This document shows, piece by piece, positions 27,594 through 35,971 of a DNA stretch of 64,000 nt. The translations under genes were made by a program, and so were the position numbers. Position 1 is the first letter of the stretch. Each line of letters begins with the position of its first letter. The stretch comes from Deltaproteobacteria bacterium (GTDB lineage Bacteria; Desulfobacterota; Binatia; UTPRO1): the NCBI GenBank assembly GCA_020852955.1, contig JADYZW010000003.1:46368-110367 (forward strand), read 5' to 3'. The notes under the pieces were generated by a model, which was not told the origin of the DNA, ran no database searches, and was given only the letters and a program-made list of their open reading frames with translations.

Positions 27594-28181
27594 ATGGCAG
27601 AACCCAAACGCCGGGCGACGTACGAGGACCTCATGCAGGTCCCCGCATGGAAGGTCGCGGAGATCATCGAGGGCGAGCTGATCGTGAGCCCGCGCCCGGC
27701 GACGCCGCACGCGTACACCGGAAGCGCGATGAGCTTCGACATCGGCGGCGCATTCGGGGGACCTCCGGGTTCACCCGATCGTCCTGGCGGCTGGTGGATC
27801 CTCGTCGAACCGGAGCTGCACCTCGGTGAGGACGTCCTCGTGCCCGATTGGGCGGGATGGCGGCGCGATCGCATGCCGGTGCTACCGAACGCCGCGTTCA
27901 TCACCCGGACACCCGACTGGGTGTGCGAGGTGATCTCCCCCTCGACCGGCACGATCGATCGCGGCTGCAAGATGCGCATCTACGCGCGCGAAGGTGTCGG
28001 GCACCTCTGGTTCATCGACCCGCTCGCGCGCACGCTCGAGGTCTACCGCCTCGACGACGAGGGGCGCTGGGTCGTCGTCGAGAACTTCGGCGGCGACGAC
28101 GTCGTGCGCGCGGCTCCTTTCGACGCCGTGGCGCTCGACCTCGCTCGCTGGTGGCTGCCGGGCACCGAGCCCACGCGCTGA
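27594..28181 (+). CDS. Uma2 family (DUF820) putative endonuclease
   Basis: 195 residues of the Uma2/DUF820 family, which has the restriction-endonuclease PD-(D/E)xK core and is widespread and often multi-copy in some bacteria with no settled function. Core elements are EIIEGELIVSPRPATPH near the N-terminus, VEPELHLGEDVLVPDWAGW with the likely catalytic Asp, and WVCEVISPST with the ExxS/T variant, followed by KMRIYAREGVGHLWFIDP. The start ATG at 27594 is preceded by TAGGGT seven bases away and has no ribosome site, so a leaderless transcript is possible. It follows the ETF gene closely (37 bp) but is unlikely to be functionally linked. Confidence 0.85.
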   Translation: MAEPKRRATYEDLMQVPAWKVAEIIEGELIVSPRPATPHAYTGSAMSFDIGGAFGGPPGSPDRPGGWWILVEPELHLGEDVLVPDWAGWRRDRMPVLPNAAFITRTPDWVCEVISPSTGTIDRGCKMRIYAREGVGHLWFIDPLARTLEVYRLDDEGRWVVVENFGGDDVVRAAPFDAVALDLARWWLPGTEPTR

Positions 28182-28292
28182 GACGGCGCGGTGCGGCGAT
28201 CCCCGCACCGACGCGCCATCGTTTCACGCGCGGCGTGACGGCCGCCGCCTTGACTCGTCGCGCGCGCTGACCGACGCTCCGGGCGTCGTCCC

Positions 28293-29498
28293 ATGCCGTC
28301 CTACCTGCACGACGTCGCGCGCCGCCTGATCGCCTTCGACACGGTGAGCGCCGCGAGCAACGCCGCCGCCGCGGCGTATCTCGCCGACGAGCTCGCCCGG
28401 CACGGGTTTCGCGTCACGTGTCAGGAGTACGAGAGCGACGGCGCCACGAAGGTGAACGTCGTCGCGACGGCCGGTCCGCCGGTCGACGGCGGCCTCATCG
28501 TGTCGGGCCATATCGACGTCGTGCCCTTCGCCGAGCAGGCGGGATGGACGCGCGATCCGCTCGCGTTCGCCGTCGACGACGCCCGCGCCTACGGCCGCGG
28601 CGCGAGCGACATGAAGGGCTTCCTCGCCCAGTGTGTCGCCGCGGCCGCGGCGATCGACCGCGCCCGGCTCGCGCGGCCGCTCGTCTTCGTCTTCACCGCC
28701 GACGAGGAGATCGGCTGCGGCGGCGCCCGCCGCCTCGTGCCCGAGCTGGCCGCGCTCCTCGGCGACGTGCCGCTGCCGACGGCGGCGTGGATCGGCGAGC
28801 CGACGGGGTGGCGCGCGTACCACACCCACAAGGGCGTCGTCGCCTTCACGGTCACGGCCCACGGCATCGCCGGGCACAGCAGCCTGCCGGAGCGAGGGCA
28901 GAACGCGATTGCCGTCATGGCGCGGGCGATCGCGGCGATCGGCGCGTACCAGGCCGAGCTGCGCGCGGCGGCGCCGCGCGCGAGCGCCGCCGACTTTCCC
29001 GAGTGCCCGTACACGCCCCTGAATCTCGGCGCCGTACGCGGCGGCAGCGCCGACAACATGATCGCCGACCGCTGCACGCTCACCGTGAGCTACCGGCCGC
29101 TGCCCGACGAGGATCCCCTAACGGTCCATCGGGAGATCGCGCGCCGGCTCGCGGCGGCCGACCTCCGCGATCCGGGATCGCCCGCGGTGGCGGCGCGCGT
29201 CGACGTCGGCGCGGCGGCGGTCGTCGCCGGCATGCGCTCGCCGCGCGGCACACCGCTCGCGGCCGCCCTCGCGGCCGCCCTCGGCGCCCGCGCCGCGGGC
29301 GGCGCGGGCGGCGCCCCCTTCGCGACCGACGGCGGCGAGCTCGCGCGCGGCGGCATCGCGAGCCTCGTCTGCGGTCCGGGCGAGCTCGAGCAGGCGCACC
29401 AGCCGGACGAGAGCATCGCCCGCGTCGCCTTCGAGGGGGGCGTGGAGGTGATCCGCCGCGTCGTCGACCGGCTGTGCGCGCTCGAGCGGGGGCTTTGA
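28293..29498 (+). CDS. M20 family metallopeptidase, acetylornithine deacetylase-like
   Basis: 401-residue zinc hydrolase of the M20/ArgE group. Metal and catalytic residues are visible in SGHIDVVPF (His, Asp), GRGASDMKG (bridging Asp), TADEEIGCGGA (general base Glu-Glu) and a C-terminal His in LEQAHQPDES. AYHTHKGVVAFTVTAHGIAGHSS marks the dimerisation domain. Closest known function is N-acetyl-L-ornithine deacetylase in arginine synthesis, but the family also includes succinyl-diaminopimelate desuccinylase and carboxypeptidases. No arg genes are nearby, so argE is not assigned. It is a single gene between the Uma2 gene and the small coiled-coil gene. Confidence 0.83.
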   Translation: MPSYLHDVARRLIAFDTVSAASNAAAAAYLADELARHGFRVTCQEYESDGATKVNVVATAGPPVDGGLIVSGHIDVVPFAEQAGWTRDPLAFAVDDARAYGRGASDMKGFLAQCVAAAAAIDRARLARPLVFVFTADEEIGCGGARRLVPELAALLGDVPLPTAAWIGEPTGWRAYHTHKGVVAFTVTAHGIAGHSSLPERGQNAIAVMARAIAAIGAYQAELRAAAPRASAADFPECPYTPLNLGAVRGGSADNMIADRCTLTVSYRPLPDEDPLTVHREIARRLAAADLRDPGSPAVAARVDVGAAAVVAGMRSPRGTPLAAALAAALGARAAGGAGGAPFATDGGELARGGIASLVCGPGELEQAHQPDESIARVAFEGGVEVIRRVVDRLCALERGL

Positions 29499-29593
29499 CT
29501 CGCGCCGCGCGCGCGAGCAATACGAAACGACCACCGCCTCCGCCGCCGTTCCGATCGACGCTATAGAGAACGCGCGGCCCGGGAAGGACCCCC

Positions 29594-30001
29594 ATGAGCA
29601 AGATCTACGACGCCCTCCAACACCTCGAGGCGCAGAGGAAAGCGATGGAAGCCGGTCAGGCCGCCGACCTCGGCGCGAATCCGCTCGATCTGCAGGAGCG
29701 GCCGACGCCGGCGCCCGCCCCGCGTTCCGGCGGCGCCGCGCAGAGCCTGCTCGAGCATGCCGGCGCCGTGATGCGCTTCGAGTCCGAGCTGCACCGCCGC
29801 ATGGGCGAAGCGGGCTTCAACGGACTGCGGGGCCTGTTCGCGCTCGCCGAGCAGCTGCGGAGCGCGCTCGCGACCGTGTCGCAACAGGAGCTCGCCGGCG
29901 CCGAGAGCGACCTCGAGCGCGTCGCCGACCGCATCCGCGCGATGCAGCACGACCTCCGCCAGCTGAAGGCGGTGAAGACGGATCTCGAGGGCCTGAGCTG
30001 A
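29594..30001 (+). CDS. Small coiled-coil protein with a polysaccharide-kinase-like N-terminus
   Basis: 135 residues of unrecognised function. The first residues, MSKIYDALQHLEAQRKA, closely resemble the N-terminal helix that precedes exopolysaccharide tyrosine autokinases (MSKIYEALKKAEEER type), but no kinase domain follows. Instead there is a Pro/Ala-rich linker at 36-48 and a long amphipathic helical region at 50-133 likely to form coiled coils (LERVADRIRAMQHDLRQLKA). A GGGAAGGA-like ribosome site lies upstream and TATAGA at about 29562 could be a -10 element. It is convergent with DAHP synthase. It could be an adaptor that borrows the kinase docking helix; this is speculation. Confidence 0.7.
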   Translation: MSKIYDALQHLEAQRKAMEAGQAADLGANPLDLQERPTPAPAPRSGGAAQSLLEHAGAVMRFESELHRRMGEAGFNGLRGLFALAEQLRSALATVSQQELAGAESDLERVADRIRAMQHDLRQLKAVKTDLEGLS

Positions 30002-30032
30002 GTCTGCGGCGCGCCGCCGCCGCGTCCGCGTA

Positions 30033-31094
30033 CTACGCCGCGCTCCTGGTGCGCGCGGCGGCGGCGATCTCGCCGAGCAGCGTCTCCGTCTCCTCCCAGC
30101 CGATGCACGCATCGGTGATCGACACGCCGTAGCGGAGGTCGGTGCCGGCGACCCAATCCTGCCGTCCGGGACGGAGGTTGCTCTCGACCAGCAGGCCCAT
30201 GACGGCTCCCTGGCTCGTGGCGAGCTGCGCGAGCACTTCGCGGCAGACGATCGGCTGGCGCGTGTAGTCCTTGCTCGAGTTGCCGTGCGAGCAGTCGATC
30301 ATGACCGGCCGCGCGAGCCCTTCGCCCGCCACCATCTCTGTCGCGCGCGCGACGTCGGCTGCGCTGTAGTTCGGCCCGCCGCCGCCGCCGCGCAGCACGA
30401 CGTGGCGGTCCGGGTTGCCGCCGGTCTTGATCATGGCGGTCGCGCCGTCGGCGCCGATGCCGAGGAACGTGTGCGGGTGCCGTGCCGAGATCATCGCGTG
30501 GAGCGCCACCTGCAAGCCGCCGTCGGTCGAGTTCTTGAAGCCGATCGGCATCGAGAGGCCGCTCGCCATCTCGCGATGGGTCTGGCTCTCGATCGTGCGG
30601 GCGCCGATCGAGGCCCAGCTGAGGAGATCCGAGATGTACTGCGGCGTGATGGGGTCGAGGACCTCGCCGCCGCACGGGAGGCCGAGCGCGTTGATCTCGA
30701 GGAGGATCTTGCGGGCGAGCTGGAGGCCGGTCGCGATGTCGCACGAGCCGTCGAGATGCGGATCGTTGATGAGGCCCTTCCAGCCGACCGTGGTGCGCGG
30801 CTTCTCGAAGTAGGCGCGCATGACGACGATCAGGCGGTCGCGGGTCGCCCGCGCGACTTCGAGCAGCCGGCGCGCGTAGTCGAGCGCCGCGTCGGGGTCA
30901 TGGATGGAGCAGGGTCCCACGACGACCACCAGGCGGTCGCGGTCGCGTCCGTGCAGGACGTCGCGGATGGCGCGCCGGGTCTCCAGCACGAGGTCCGCGG
31001 CGCGCGGCGTGAGCGGCTGCGCCGCCTTGACGGCGCGCGGCGAGATGAGCGGCATGATGCCCTCCACGTTCCGGTCTTCGATTTTCTCGATCAT
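30033..31094 (-). CDS. aroG: 3-deoxy-7-phosphoheptulonate synthase (DAHP synthase, type I, AroG-like)
   Basis: 353 residues, normal for the type I-alpha enzymes AroF/AroG/AroH. It condenses phosphoenolpyruvate with erythrose 4-phosphate in the first step of the shikimate pathway. VVVGPCSIHDPDAALDYARR, YFEKPRTTVGWKGLINDP, IKTGGNPDRHVVLRGG and MIDCSHGNSSKDY carry substrate and metal ligands (Cys in GPCS, His in DCSHGN). The ATG at 31094 has CAGGAG seven bases upstream. A terminator and an aromatic-rich leader peptide precede it, so expression is probably set by attenuation. Whether the enzyme is feedback-inhibited by Phe, Tyr or Trp cannot be read with confidence. Confidence 0.93.
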   Translation of the reverse strand: MIEKIEDRNVEGIMPLISPRAVKAAQPLTPRAADLVLETRRAIRDVLHGRDRDRLVVVVGPCSIHDPDAALDYARRLLEVARATRDRLIVVMRAYFEKPRTTVGWKGLINDPHLDGSCDIATGLQLARKILLEINALGLPCGGEVLDPITPQYISDLLSWASIGARTIESQTHREMASGLSMPIGFKNSTDGGLQVALHAMISARHPHTFLGIGADGATAMIKTGGNPDRHVVLRGGGGGPNYSAADVARATEMVAGEGLARPVMIDCSHGNSSKDYTRQPIVCREVLAQLATSQGAVMGLLVESNLRPGRQDWVAGTDLRYGVSITDACIGWEETETLLGEIAAAARTRSAA

Positions 31095-31128
31095 GACGTG
31101 CTCCTGATTCTCCCCGGCTCGTGGCCCC

Positions 31129-31166
31129 AAAAAACGAAGGCCCCGAGATCGCTCCCGGGGCCTTCG
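31129..31166 (-). terminator. Intrinsic terminator (attenuator) in the aroG leader
   Basis: On the minus strand, arms at 31166-31156 and 31145-31135 pair perfectly over 11 bp (CGAAGGCCCCG with CGGGGCCTTCG) around a 10-base loop, followed directly by six U (31134-31129). It lies 23 nt after the leader-peptide stop and 34 nt before the aroG ATG. The 5' arm can instead pair with CUCGGGGC inside the leader-peptide coding region (codons 17-19), giving an antiterminator. Confidence 0.85.
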
Positions 31167-31189
31167 GTTTCTGCGCGATGGTCTTTCGT

Positions 31190-31267
31190 CTAGCCGTTCA
31201 CGCAGCCGCCTGCCCCGAGGTCGGGCCAAGTAAAGTACGCAAAATAGGCGGCGGCGAACGTCGACAT
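31190..31267 (-). CDS. Aromatic-rich leader peptide of the aroG attenuator
   Basis: 25-codon open frame starting with ATG at 31267 and ending with TAG at 31192-31190. Residues 8-14 are YFAYFTW: two Tyr, two Phe and one Trp in seven codons, plus Phe4, so six of the first 14 residues are aromatic. An AGGAAA lies about eight bases upstream. A ribosome stalled on the Tyr/Phe codons would leave CUCGGGGC in codons 17-19 free to pair with the terminator 5' arm; fast translation would cover it and allow termination. This is the classic layout of trp and phe leaders, here ahead of DAHP synthase. The peptide itself probably has no other function. Confidence 0.8.
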   Translation of the reverse strand: MSTFAAAYFAYFTWPDLGAGGCVNG

Positions 31268-31275
31268 TCGAAGGT

Positions 31276-31305
31276 TTCCTACACCGGCCGCGGGGGCCAG
31301 GTCAA
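31276..31305 (-). promoter_or_regulatory. Putative promoter of the aroG leader
   Basis: On the minus strand TTGACC (31305-31300), 18-bp spacer, TAGGAA (31281-31276). Transcription would begin within a base or two of the leader ATG at 31267, so the leader peptide might be read from a leaderless mRNA. A second TTGACG lies 14 bp further upstream (31319-31314). The AGGAAA of the -10 could alternatively be a ribosome site used from a more distant promoter. Confidence 0.4.
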
Positions 31306-31352
31306 AGGCTGATCGTCAACGTGTCGCGAATCTCGTAGAGACGGCCGTTCCC

Positions 31353-32318
31353 ATGACCGCGAGCGCCGCCGACCTCCGCCGCAGCGCCGAGACGGCCGGG
31401 CTCGTCTTCGCGGCGCTCTGCGCCTTGAACGGCGCGTTCGTGCCGGCGGTCGCCCGGCTGACGAGCGTCCAGGTCGATCCGCTGCTCGTCGCGACCGTGA
31501 CGAGCCTCTTCGCCGGCCTCTTCGGGCTCGCCGTGCTCGCGGCGCGGAGAGAACTCGGCGTGCTGTTCGCGCCGCGCGCCGCGCCCCGGCTCGCGCTCGT
31601 CGGGCTGCTCGGCACGGCGCTCGCCTTCGTCCTCTTCTACGAGGGGGCGCGCCGGACGAGCGCGATCGAGGCGGCGCTCGGGTTGCAGGTCGAGCCGATC
31701 TACTCGCTCCTCGGCGCCTGGCTCGGGCTCGGCCATCGGCCGACGGCGCGGCGCGTGCTCGCGCTCGTCGTTCTGCTCGCTGGTCTCGCGCTTGCCCTCG
31801 GCGCGCACGAGCTGTCCACCCCGAGCGGCGTCTGGCTGATCCTCGCGACGCCGTTCTGCTGGCAGCTCTCGCACCTCGTCGTGCTGCGCGGGCTTCGGGG
31901 CGTCGCCGGCGTGACGCCGTCGGTGTTGACGGGCGCGCGCTACGTGTACGGCGGGGCGATCCTCGCCGCTGCCTGGCTCGCATTCGGCCGCGGCGGCACG
32001 GCGCTCGCGGCGCTCGCTCCGTGTCTGCCGCTCCTCGCCTTCCAGGGGATCGTGCTCTCCTATCTCGGCACGATCGTCTGGTACGCGGCCATCGCCCGCC
32101 TCGACCTCGCGCGCACGACCGCGATCGTCGTGCCGTCGATTCCGGTGCTGTCGCTCGCGGCGTCTTTCGCCCTGCTCGGCGAGGTTCCGACGCCGCGGCA
32201 GACGCTCGGCTTGGCGCTCACGGCGGCCGGGGTGCTCGCCTTCGTGGCCGCGCCGCACGCGGAGCCGGCGCGCCGGCGTGGTCCGGAGCGGGCGACGCCG
32301 ATCGCCGCGGAGGACTGA
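31353..32318 (+). CDS. EamA-family DMT transporter
   Basis: 321-residue inner-membrane protein with ten predicted helices in two EamA repeats, the drug/metabolite transporter layout. Repeat 1 ends with the conserved RRTSAIEAALGLQVEPIYSLLGAWLGLG, and repeat 2 ends with LARTTAIVVPSIPVLSLAASFALLGE; each carries the Pro and acidic residue typical of helix 4/9. Such proteins usually export amino acids or small metabolites. It is divergent from the aroG leader with 85 bp between them, so an export role linked to aromatic metabolism is conceivable but unproven. Start ATG at 31353. Confidence 0.85.
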   Translation: MTASAADLRRSAETAGLVFAALCALNGAFVPAVARLTSVQVDPLLVATVTSLFAGLFGLAVLAARRELGVLFAPRAAPRLALVGLLGTALAFVLFYEGARRTSAIEAALGLQVEPIYSLLGAWLGLGHRPTARRVLALVVLLAGLALALGAHELSTPSGVWLILATPFCWQLSHLVVLRGLRGVAGVTPSVLTGARYVYGGAILAAAWLAFGRGGTALAALAPCLPLLAFQGIVLSYLGTIVWYAAIARLDLARTTAIVVPSIPVLSLAASFALLGEVPTPRQTLGLALTAAGVLAFVAAPHAEPARRRGPERATPIAAED

Positions 32319-32376
32319 AGCGTCGCCGCCGATGGGCGCGGCGCGTGAACGCTCTCAGCGCGGCGCGTGCCGCGCG

Positions 32377-33477
32377 TCATTCCACGCGCTCGAGCGGCAG
32401 CACCAGGCGCACCGGACCCGGCAGCCCCGCCGACGAGTTCAGAGCCGCGGCGCGGGTCTGCGGCGCGCAGAAGACGGCGACGTAGGTCGGGTGCTTCGGG
32501 TCGCAGCGGCCGGTCGCAGTGATCGTTTCGCCGAAGCACGGGCGCTCGGCGAGGCGGCACTCGCCGCTCCCGGGCGCGACGGCCTCGCAGTCCTCGCGGC
32601 CGGTGCCGGGGCGGCAGTCGCGATAGGGGGCGTTGGCGCAGGTGCCGCCTACGGGCCCTTCGTGGCAGCGGCCGTCCGCGGCGCAGCGGTCGCCGACGCA
32701 GGGATTCGCCTGCACCTGGGCGGGACAGAAGCAGCGGGGCGCGTCCGTACCGGCGCTCGCCTTGCAGACGAGCGTCGCGGCGAGCGTTGCCGTGCCGGTC
32801 GTGAGCGGGGCCAGGTCGATCGCGAGGTCGCCGGCGCTCTTGCCGGACGCGGGCTCGCAATCGTTCGAGGTCGCACCGAAGTGCGGGCTCACGCCGTGCG
32901 CGTCGCACGGTCGGCCGTCGGCGCGTCCGCCCTGGCATCGTCCGTCGCGCGCGCCGTCGTTCGGCGTCGCGTCGCCGCGGCAGACGGGGCAGGGGCGCGC
33001 GACGTCGTCGCCCGTGAAGATAGCGGACGCGAGGGAGAGCCGGAGCTCGCCGCACCCGGTCCCGGGATCGACGCTGCCGCCGACGCTCGTCCGCAGGCGA
33101 TTCACGACGCAGGCCGGGACGCCGCCCGACGAGAGCGGGATCGGCGCGCCGAAGGAGTCGCCGCCCGCGCCGCCGACGGCGGCGCACCGCCGCCCGCCGG
33201 CGCGGCAGTCGAGCCCGAACGCCAGGCGTTGCTCGCTCGGCCACGGCTCGTCGTGCGCGATCCCGGTCCACCCGAGATCGGCGCGCGCGTCCGGGAGGAT
33301 GCGGTAGGCGACGGGCGCCGGAGGCCGCGCGGCGGCGGCCGGCGCCGCCGCCGCGGGCGTCGGCGTGGGATGCGGGCCGGTCGCGTGCCCCTCGTGCGCC
33401 CCCGCCGGCCCCGTGCAGAGGCACACCGCGACCGCGGTCGCGAGCGTCCCGACCGCCGAGCGGCCGCGCGCCGTCAT
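32377..33477 (-). CDS. Secreted Cys-rich protein of unknown function
   Basis: 366 residues with a signal peptide (1-27, cleaved after PAGA), then HEGHATGPHPTPTPAAA, a His/Pro/Ala-rich linker, and a body with about 25 Cys. Short C-rich modules such as DGRCQGGRADGRPCDAHGV, RCFCPAQVQANPCVGDRCAA and DGRCHEGPVGGTC recall the 'C-x-G-D-R-C' style repeats seen in secreted proteins of Myxococcota and similar bacteria. It ends in a strand-rich tail with AGLPGPVRLVLPL, which resembles the remnant at 2864-3003. No enzyme motif is seen. It converges on the EamA gene and follows the acyl-CoA dehydrogenase on the minus strand, 38 bp away. Confidence 0.7.
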   Translation of the reverse strand: MTARGRSAVGTLATAVAVCLCTGPAGAHEGHATGPHPTPTPAAAAPAAAARPPAPVAYRILPDARADLGWTGIAHDEPWPSEQRLAFGLDCRAGGRRCAAVGGAGGDSFGAPIPLSSGGVPACVVNRLRTSVGGSVDPGTGCGELRLSLASAIFTGDDVARPCPVCRGDATPNDGARDGRCQGGRADGRPCDAHGVSPHFGATSNDCEPASGKSAGDLAIDLAPLTTGTATLAATLVCKASAGTDAPRCFCPAQVQANPCVGDRCAADGRCHEGPVGGTCANAPYRDCRPGTGREDCEAVAPGSGECRLAERPCFGETITATGRCDPKHPTYVAVFCAPQTRAAALNSSAGLPGPVRLVLPLERVE

Positions 33478-33514
33478 CCGGACCGGCGGGCTCCGCCGCC
33501 TGGGGCCGCGGGCA

Positions 33515-35323
33515 TCAGATGAACTCGAAGCGGCCGGCCGTGACCAGGCGCTCGGCCAGCCGGGTCTTGGTGTCGATCGTGCGGAGCGGGATGAACGGCG
33601 TGAAGGCGCGAACGGTCGCGAGATGGCGCTCCAGATCCTCGCCCGCGAGCTCGTTGCAGAGGAGGCGCGCGGCGTGCGAGGCGACGCGCTGGTTCGCCGA
33701 CGCGACGAACACGTACGTCATGTCGAGCTCGGCGCTCGCGTCGGCGTCGGGCCGGAGGCGCGTCTGCTCGAGGACGCGCGCCGTCACGCTCTCCATCGCA
33801 TAGAGGTCGATGATCATGTCGGCGAGCAGCATCAGGTGCTGCTGCTTGGCCGTGAGGTCGGCGAGGCCGCGTTGCATGACGACCCGCACCGTGTACGCGA
33901 TCACGCGCTTCGCCATCTCGCAGGCCCGCACCTCCTGACCGAGGGGCCCGAGCGCGCAGAGCGGCCGGCGGCCGACGTCGTCGATCTCCTCCTGCACCGT
34001 CTGGAGGAACTGGAGGTAGGGCAGGCCTCCCCTGGCGACGCGCTTCATCAGCGTCGCCGGGATGATGAGGCGATTGATCTCGTTCGTGCCTTCGAAGATG
34101 CGGTTGATGCGCGCGTCCCGGTAGTGGCGCTCGATCGGATACTCGTTGAGGAAGCCGTAGCCGCCGAGCGTCTGGAGGGCCTCGTCGGCGACGAAGTCGA
34201 GACACTCCGTGCCGAACACTTTGATGGTCGAGCACTCGATCGTGTACTCGTCGAGCACGTCGACGACCTGACGCCGGTAGTCGGGCGCGCGCTCGTCGAG
34301 CGCCCGCGTCGCGTCGTCCATGAGGCCGGCGGTGCGGTACGACATCGCGTCGGCGACGAAGATGCGGGTCGCCATGTCGGCGAGCTTCTGCTGGATCGCG
34401 CCGAACGACGCGATCGGCTTGCCGAACTGCTTCCGCTCGGACGCGTAGCGGATGGCGCCGTCGAGGCACTCGCGTGCCGCGCCGGCGGCGCCGCAACCGA
34501 GCTTGAAGCGGCCGACGTTCAGGATGTTGAAGGCGATCTTGTGGCCGCGGCCGATCTCGCCGAGGAGGTTTGCGGCCGGGACCTTCGCGTCCTCGAGGAT
34601 GAGCTGGCGTGTCGACGATCCCTTGATGCCGAGCTTCTGCTCCTCGGGGCCCGTCGAGACGCCGGGGGTCGCGCGCTCGACGAGGAACGCGGTGAACTTG
34701 TCGCCGTCGATCTTCGCGAAGACGGTGAAGAGATCGGCGAAGCCGGCGTTGGTGATGAACTGCTTCACGCCGTTCAGCACGTAGTGGGAGCCGTCGGGAG
34801 CGAGCACCGCCGTCGTGCGGGCGCCGGTCGCGTCGCTCCCGGACCCGGGCTCGGTGAGCGCGTAGGCGGCGAGCATCTCGCCGGTCGCGAGCTTCGGGAG
34901 ATAGCGCGCCTTCTGCTCGGCGGTGCCGTAGTAGACGAGCGGCAGCGTGCCGATGCCGGTGTGCGCGCCCCACGACACGCTGAACGAGGCGCACTTCGCG
35001 GCGCGCTCCGACACCAGCATCGACGTCGCCTTGTCGAGCCCGAGGCCGCCGTCGCGCTCGGGGATGTCGATCATGAGGAGGCCGAGCGCGCCCGCGCGCT
35101 TGAGCAGCCGCGGCATGAGGCCCTCCTCCTTGCGCTCGATCGCGTCGAGGCGCGGCAGGATCTCCCGGGCGACGAACTCCTCGGCGGTCGCCGCGTAGGC
35201 GAGCTGCTCGTCGGTGAACTCGCCGGTGATGAAGATGTCGCGGCTGCCGATCGGCTCGATCAGGAACGCGCCGCCGCGCGGGATGCCGGGGAGGCGTTCG
35301 ATCTCGATCGGCTTCGTCTCCAT
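33515..35323 (-). CDS. Acyl-CoA dehydrogenase, long form
   Basis: 602-residue flavoprotein that introduces the alpha-beta double bond into acyl-CoA and passes electrons to ETF. The N-terminal and middle domains contain YALTEPGSGSDATGARTTAV (FAD binding), VLNGVKQFITNAGFADLF and GRFKLGCGAAGAARECLDGA, and the catalytic Glu lies in NRIFEGTNEINRL. About 190 extra residues at the C-terminus make it like very-long-chain acyl-CoA dehydrogenase and ACAD9 rather than the 380-residue short-chain type; that part binds membranes in VLCAD. The single-chain ETF at 25.7 kb is a likely partner. The ATG at 35323 has GGAGGGAGCC upstream. Confidence 0.92.
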   Translation of the reverse strand: METKPIEIERLPGIPRGGAFLIEPIGSRDIFITGEFTDEQLAYAATAEEFVAREILPRLDAIERKEEGLMPRLLKRAGALGLLMIDIPERDGGLGLDKATSMLVSERAAKCASFSVSWGAHTGIGTLPLVYYGTAEQKARYLPKLATGEMLAAYALTEPGSGSDATGARTTAVLAPDGSHYVLNGVKQFITNAGFADLFTVFAKIDGDKFTAFLVERATPGVSTGPEEQKLGIKGSSTRQLILEDAKVPAANLLGEIGRGHKIAFNILNVGRFKLGCGAAGAARECLDGAIRYASERKQFGKPIASFGAIQQKLADMATRIFVADAMSYRTAGLMDDATRALDERAPDYRRQVVDVLDEYTIECSTIKVFGTECLDFVADEALQTLGGYGFLNEYPIERHYRDARINRIFEGTNEINRLIIPATLMKRVARGGLPYLQFLQTVQEEIDDVGRRPLCALGPLGQEVRACEMAKRVIAYTVRVVMQRGLADLTAKQQHLMLLADMIIDLYAMESVTARVLEQTRLRPDADASAELDMTYVFVASANQRVASHAARLLCNELAGEDLERHLATVRAFTPFIPLRTIDTKTRLAERLVTAGRFEFI

Positions 35324-35342
35324 GGCTCCCTCCGGGCGCCGT

Positions 35343-35753
35343 TCAGGCGCGGCTCAGGCGTTCGATCTCCCGCCACTCGGCGGCCGAGACCGGCATCGCC
35401 GAGAGGCGCGGCAAGCGGACCAGCGGGAAGTCCCGCAAGGACGGACGCTGCTTGAGCGCCGCGAGCGTCACGGGACGCGCCAGGCGCTCGACCGGCGCGA
35501 GATCGACGACGGCGGCCTTCGCGTCCGTCTGCTTCGGGTCGGGATAGCCGTCCGAGAGCGCCTTCGCGATCCCGATCACCGCCTTCTCGGCGCCCGTGTG
35601 GTAGATCAGCACCCGGTCGCCGCGCTTCACCGCGGCAATGTGCTTCCGCGCCACGGGGTTCTTCACGCCGTCCCAGACGGTCGTGCGATCGCGCTCGAGC
35701 CGGTCGTACGAGTAGGAGCTCGGTTCGGTCTTGAAGAGCCAGATGCTCGCCAC
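35343..35753 (-). CDS. EVE domain-containing protein
   Basis: 136 residues. The EVE domain (PUA/YTH-related fold) is recognised by IWLFKTEPSSYSYDRLERD at the start, TVWDGVKNPVARKHIAAVKRGDRVLIYHTG, and AIVGIAK-like VIGIAKALSDGYPDP. EVE proteins are thought to bind modified bases in DNA or RNA; the vertebrate member is THYN1. The GTG at 35753 was chosen because GGGAGGT stands seven bases before it and the domain starts two residues later; an ATG ten codons earlier is possible. It lies 19 bp upstream of the acyl-CoA dehydrogenase gene and is probably in the same transcript. No restriction genes are near, so a defence role is not supported. Confidence 0.85.
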   Translation of the reverse strand: MASIWLFKTEPSSYSYDRLERDRTTVWDGVKNPVARKHIAAVKRGDRVLIYHTGAEKAVIGIAKALSDGYPDPKQTDAKAAVVDLAPVERLARPVTLAALKQRPSLRDFPLVRLPRLSAMPVSAAEWREIERLSRA

Positions 35754-35971
35754 CCGCGGCACCTCCCGGGGCTGCCTAAACACGCGGGGCGGGCAGGGTC
35801 AATTCGCGCGCCTGCCGGGTTGCTGTTCCAACGCCAAGCGGTGGATGCCGAGCCCCGCCTGATCGAGCGGGCGATGCTGCTCGTGAAGCAGCGGCGGGAT
35901 CCCCGCCGGCGTCCGCCGGCTACGAAGGGCGCGCGTGCGGCGCGGTGAAGGTGTGACGCGCTGAGCGCGCG

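Noticed and set aside
35343..35753. EVE protein as a modified-DNA restriction component
   Set aside because: It is in line with an acyl-CoA dehydrogenase and no McrB-like GTPase or nuclease is close.
35784..35971. Short plus-strand frame (AEPRLIERAMLLVKQRR)
   Set aside because: Under 40 codons, Arg-rich, no start context; treated as noise between the EVE and GFA genes.
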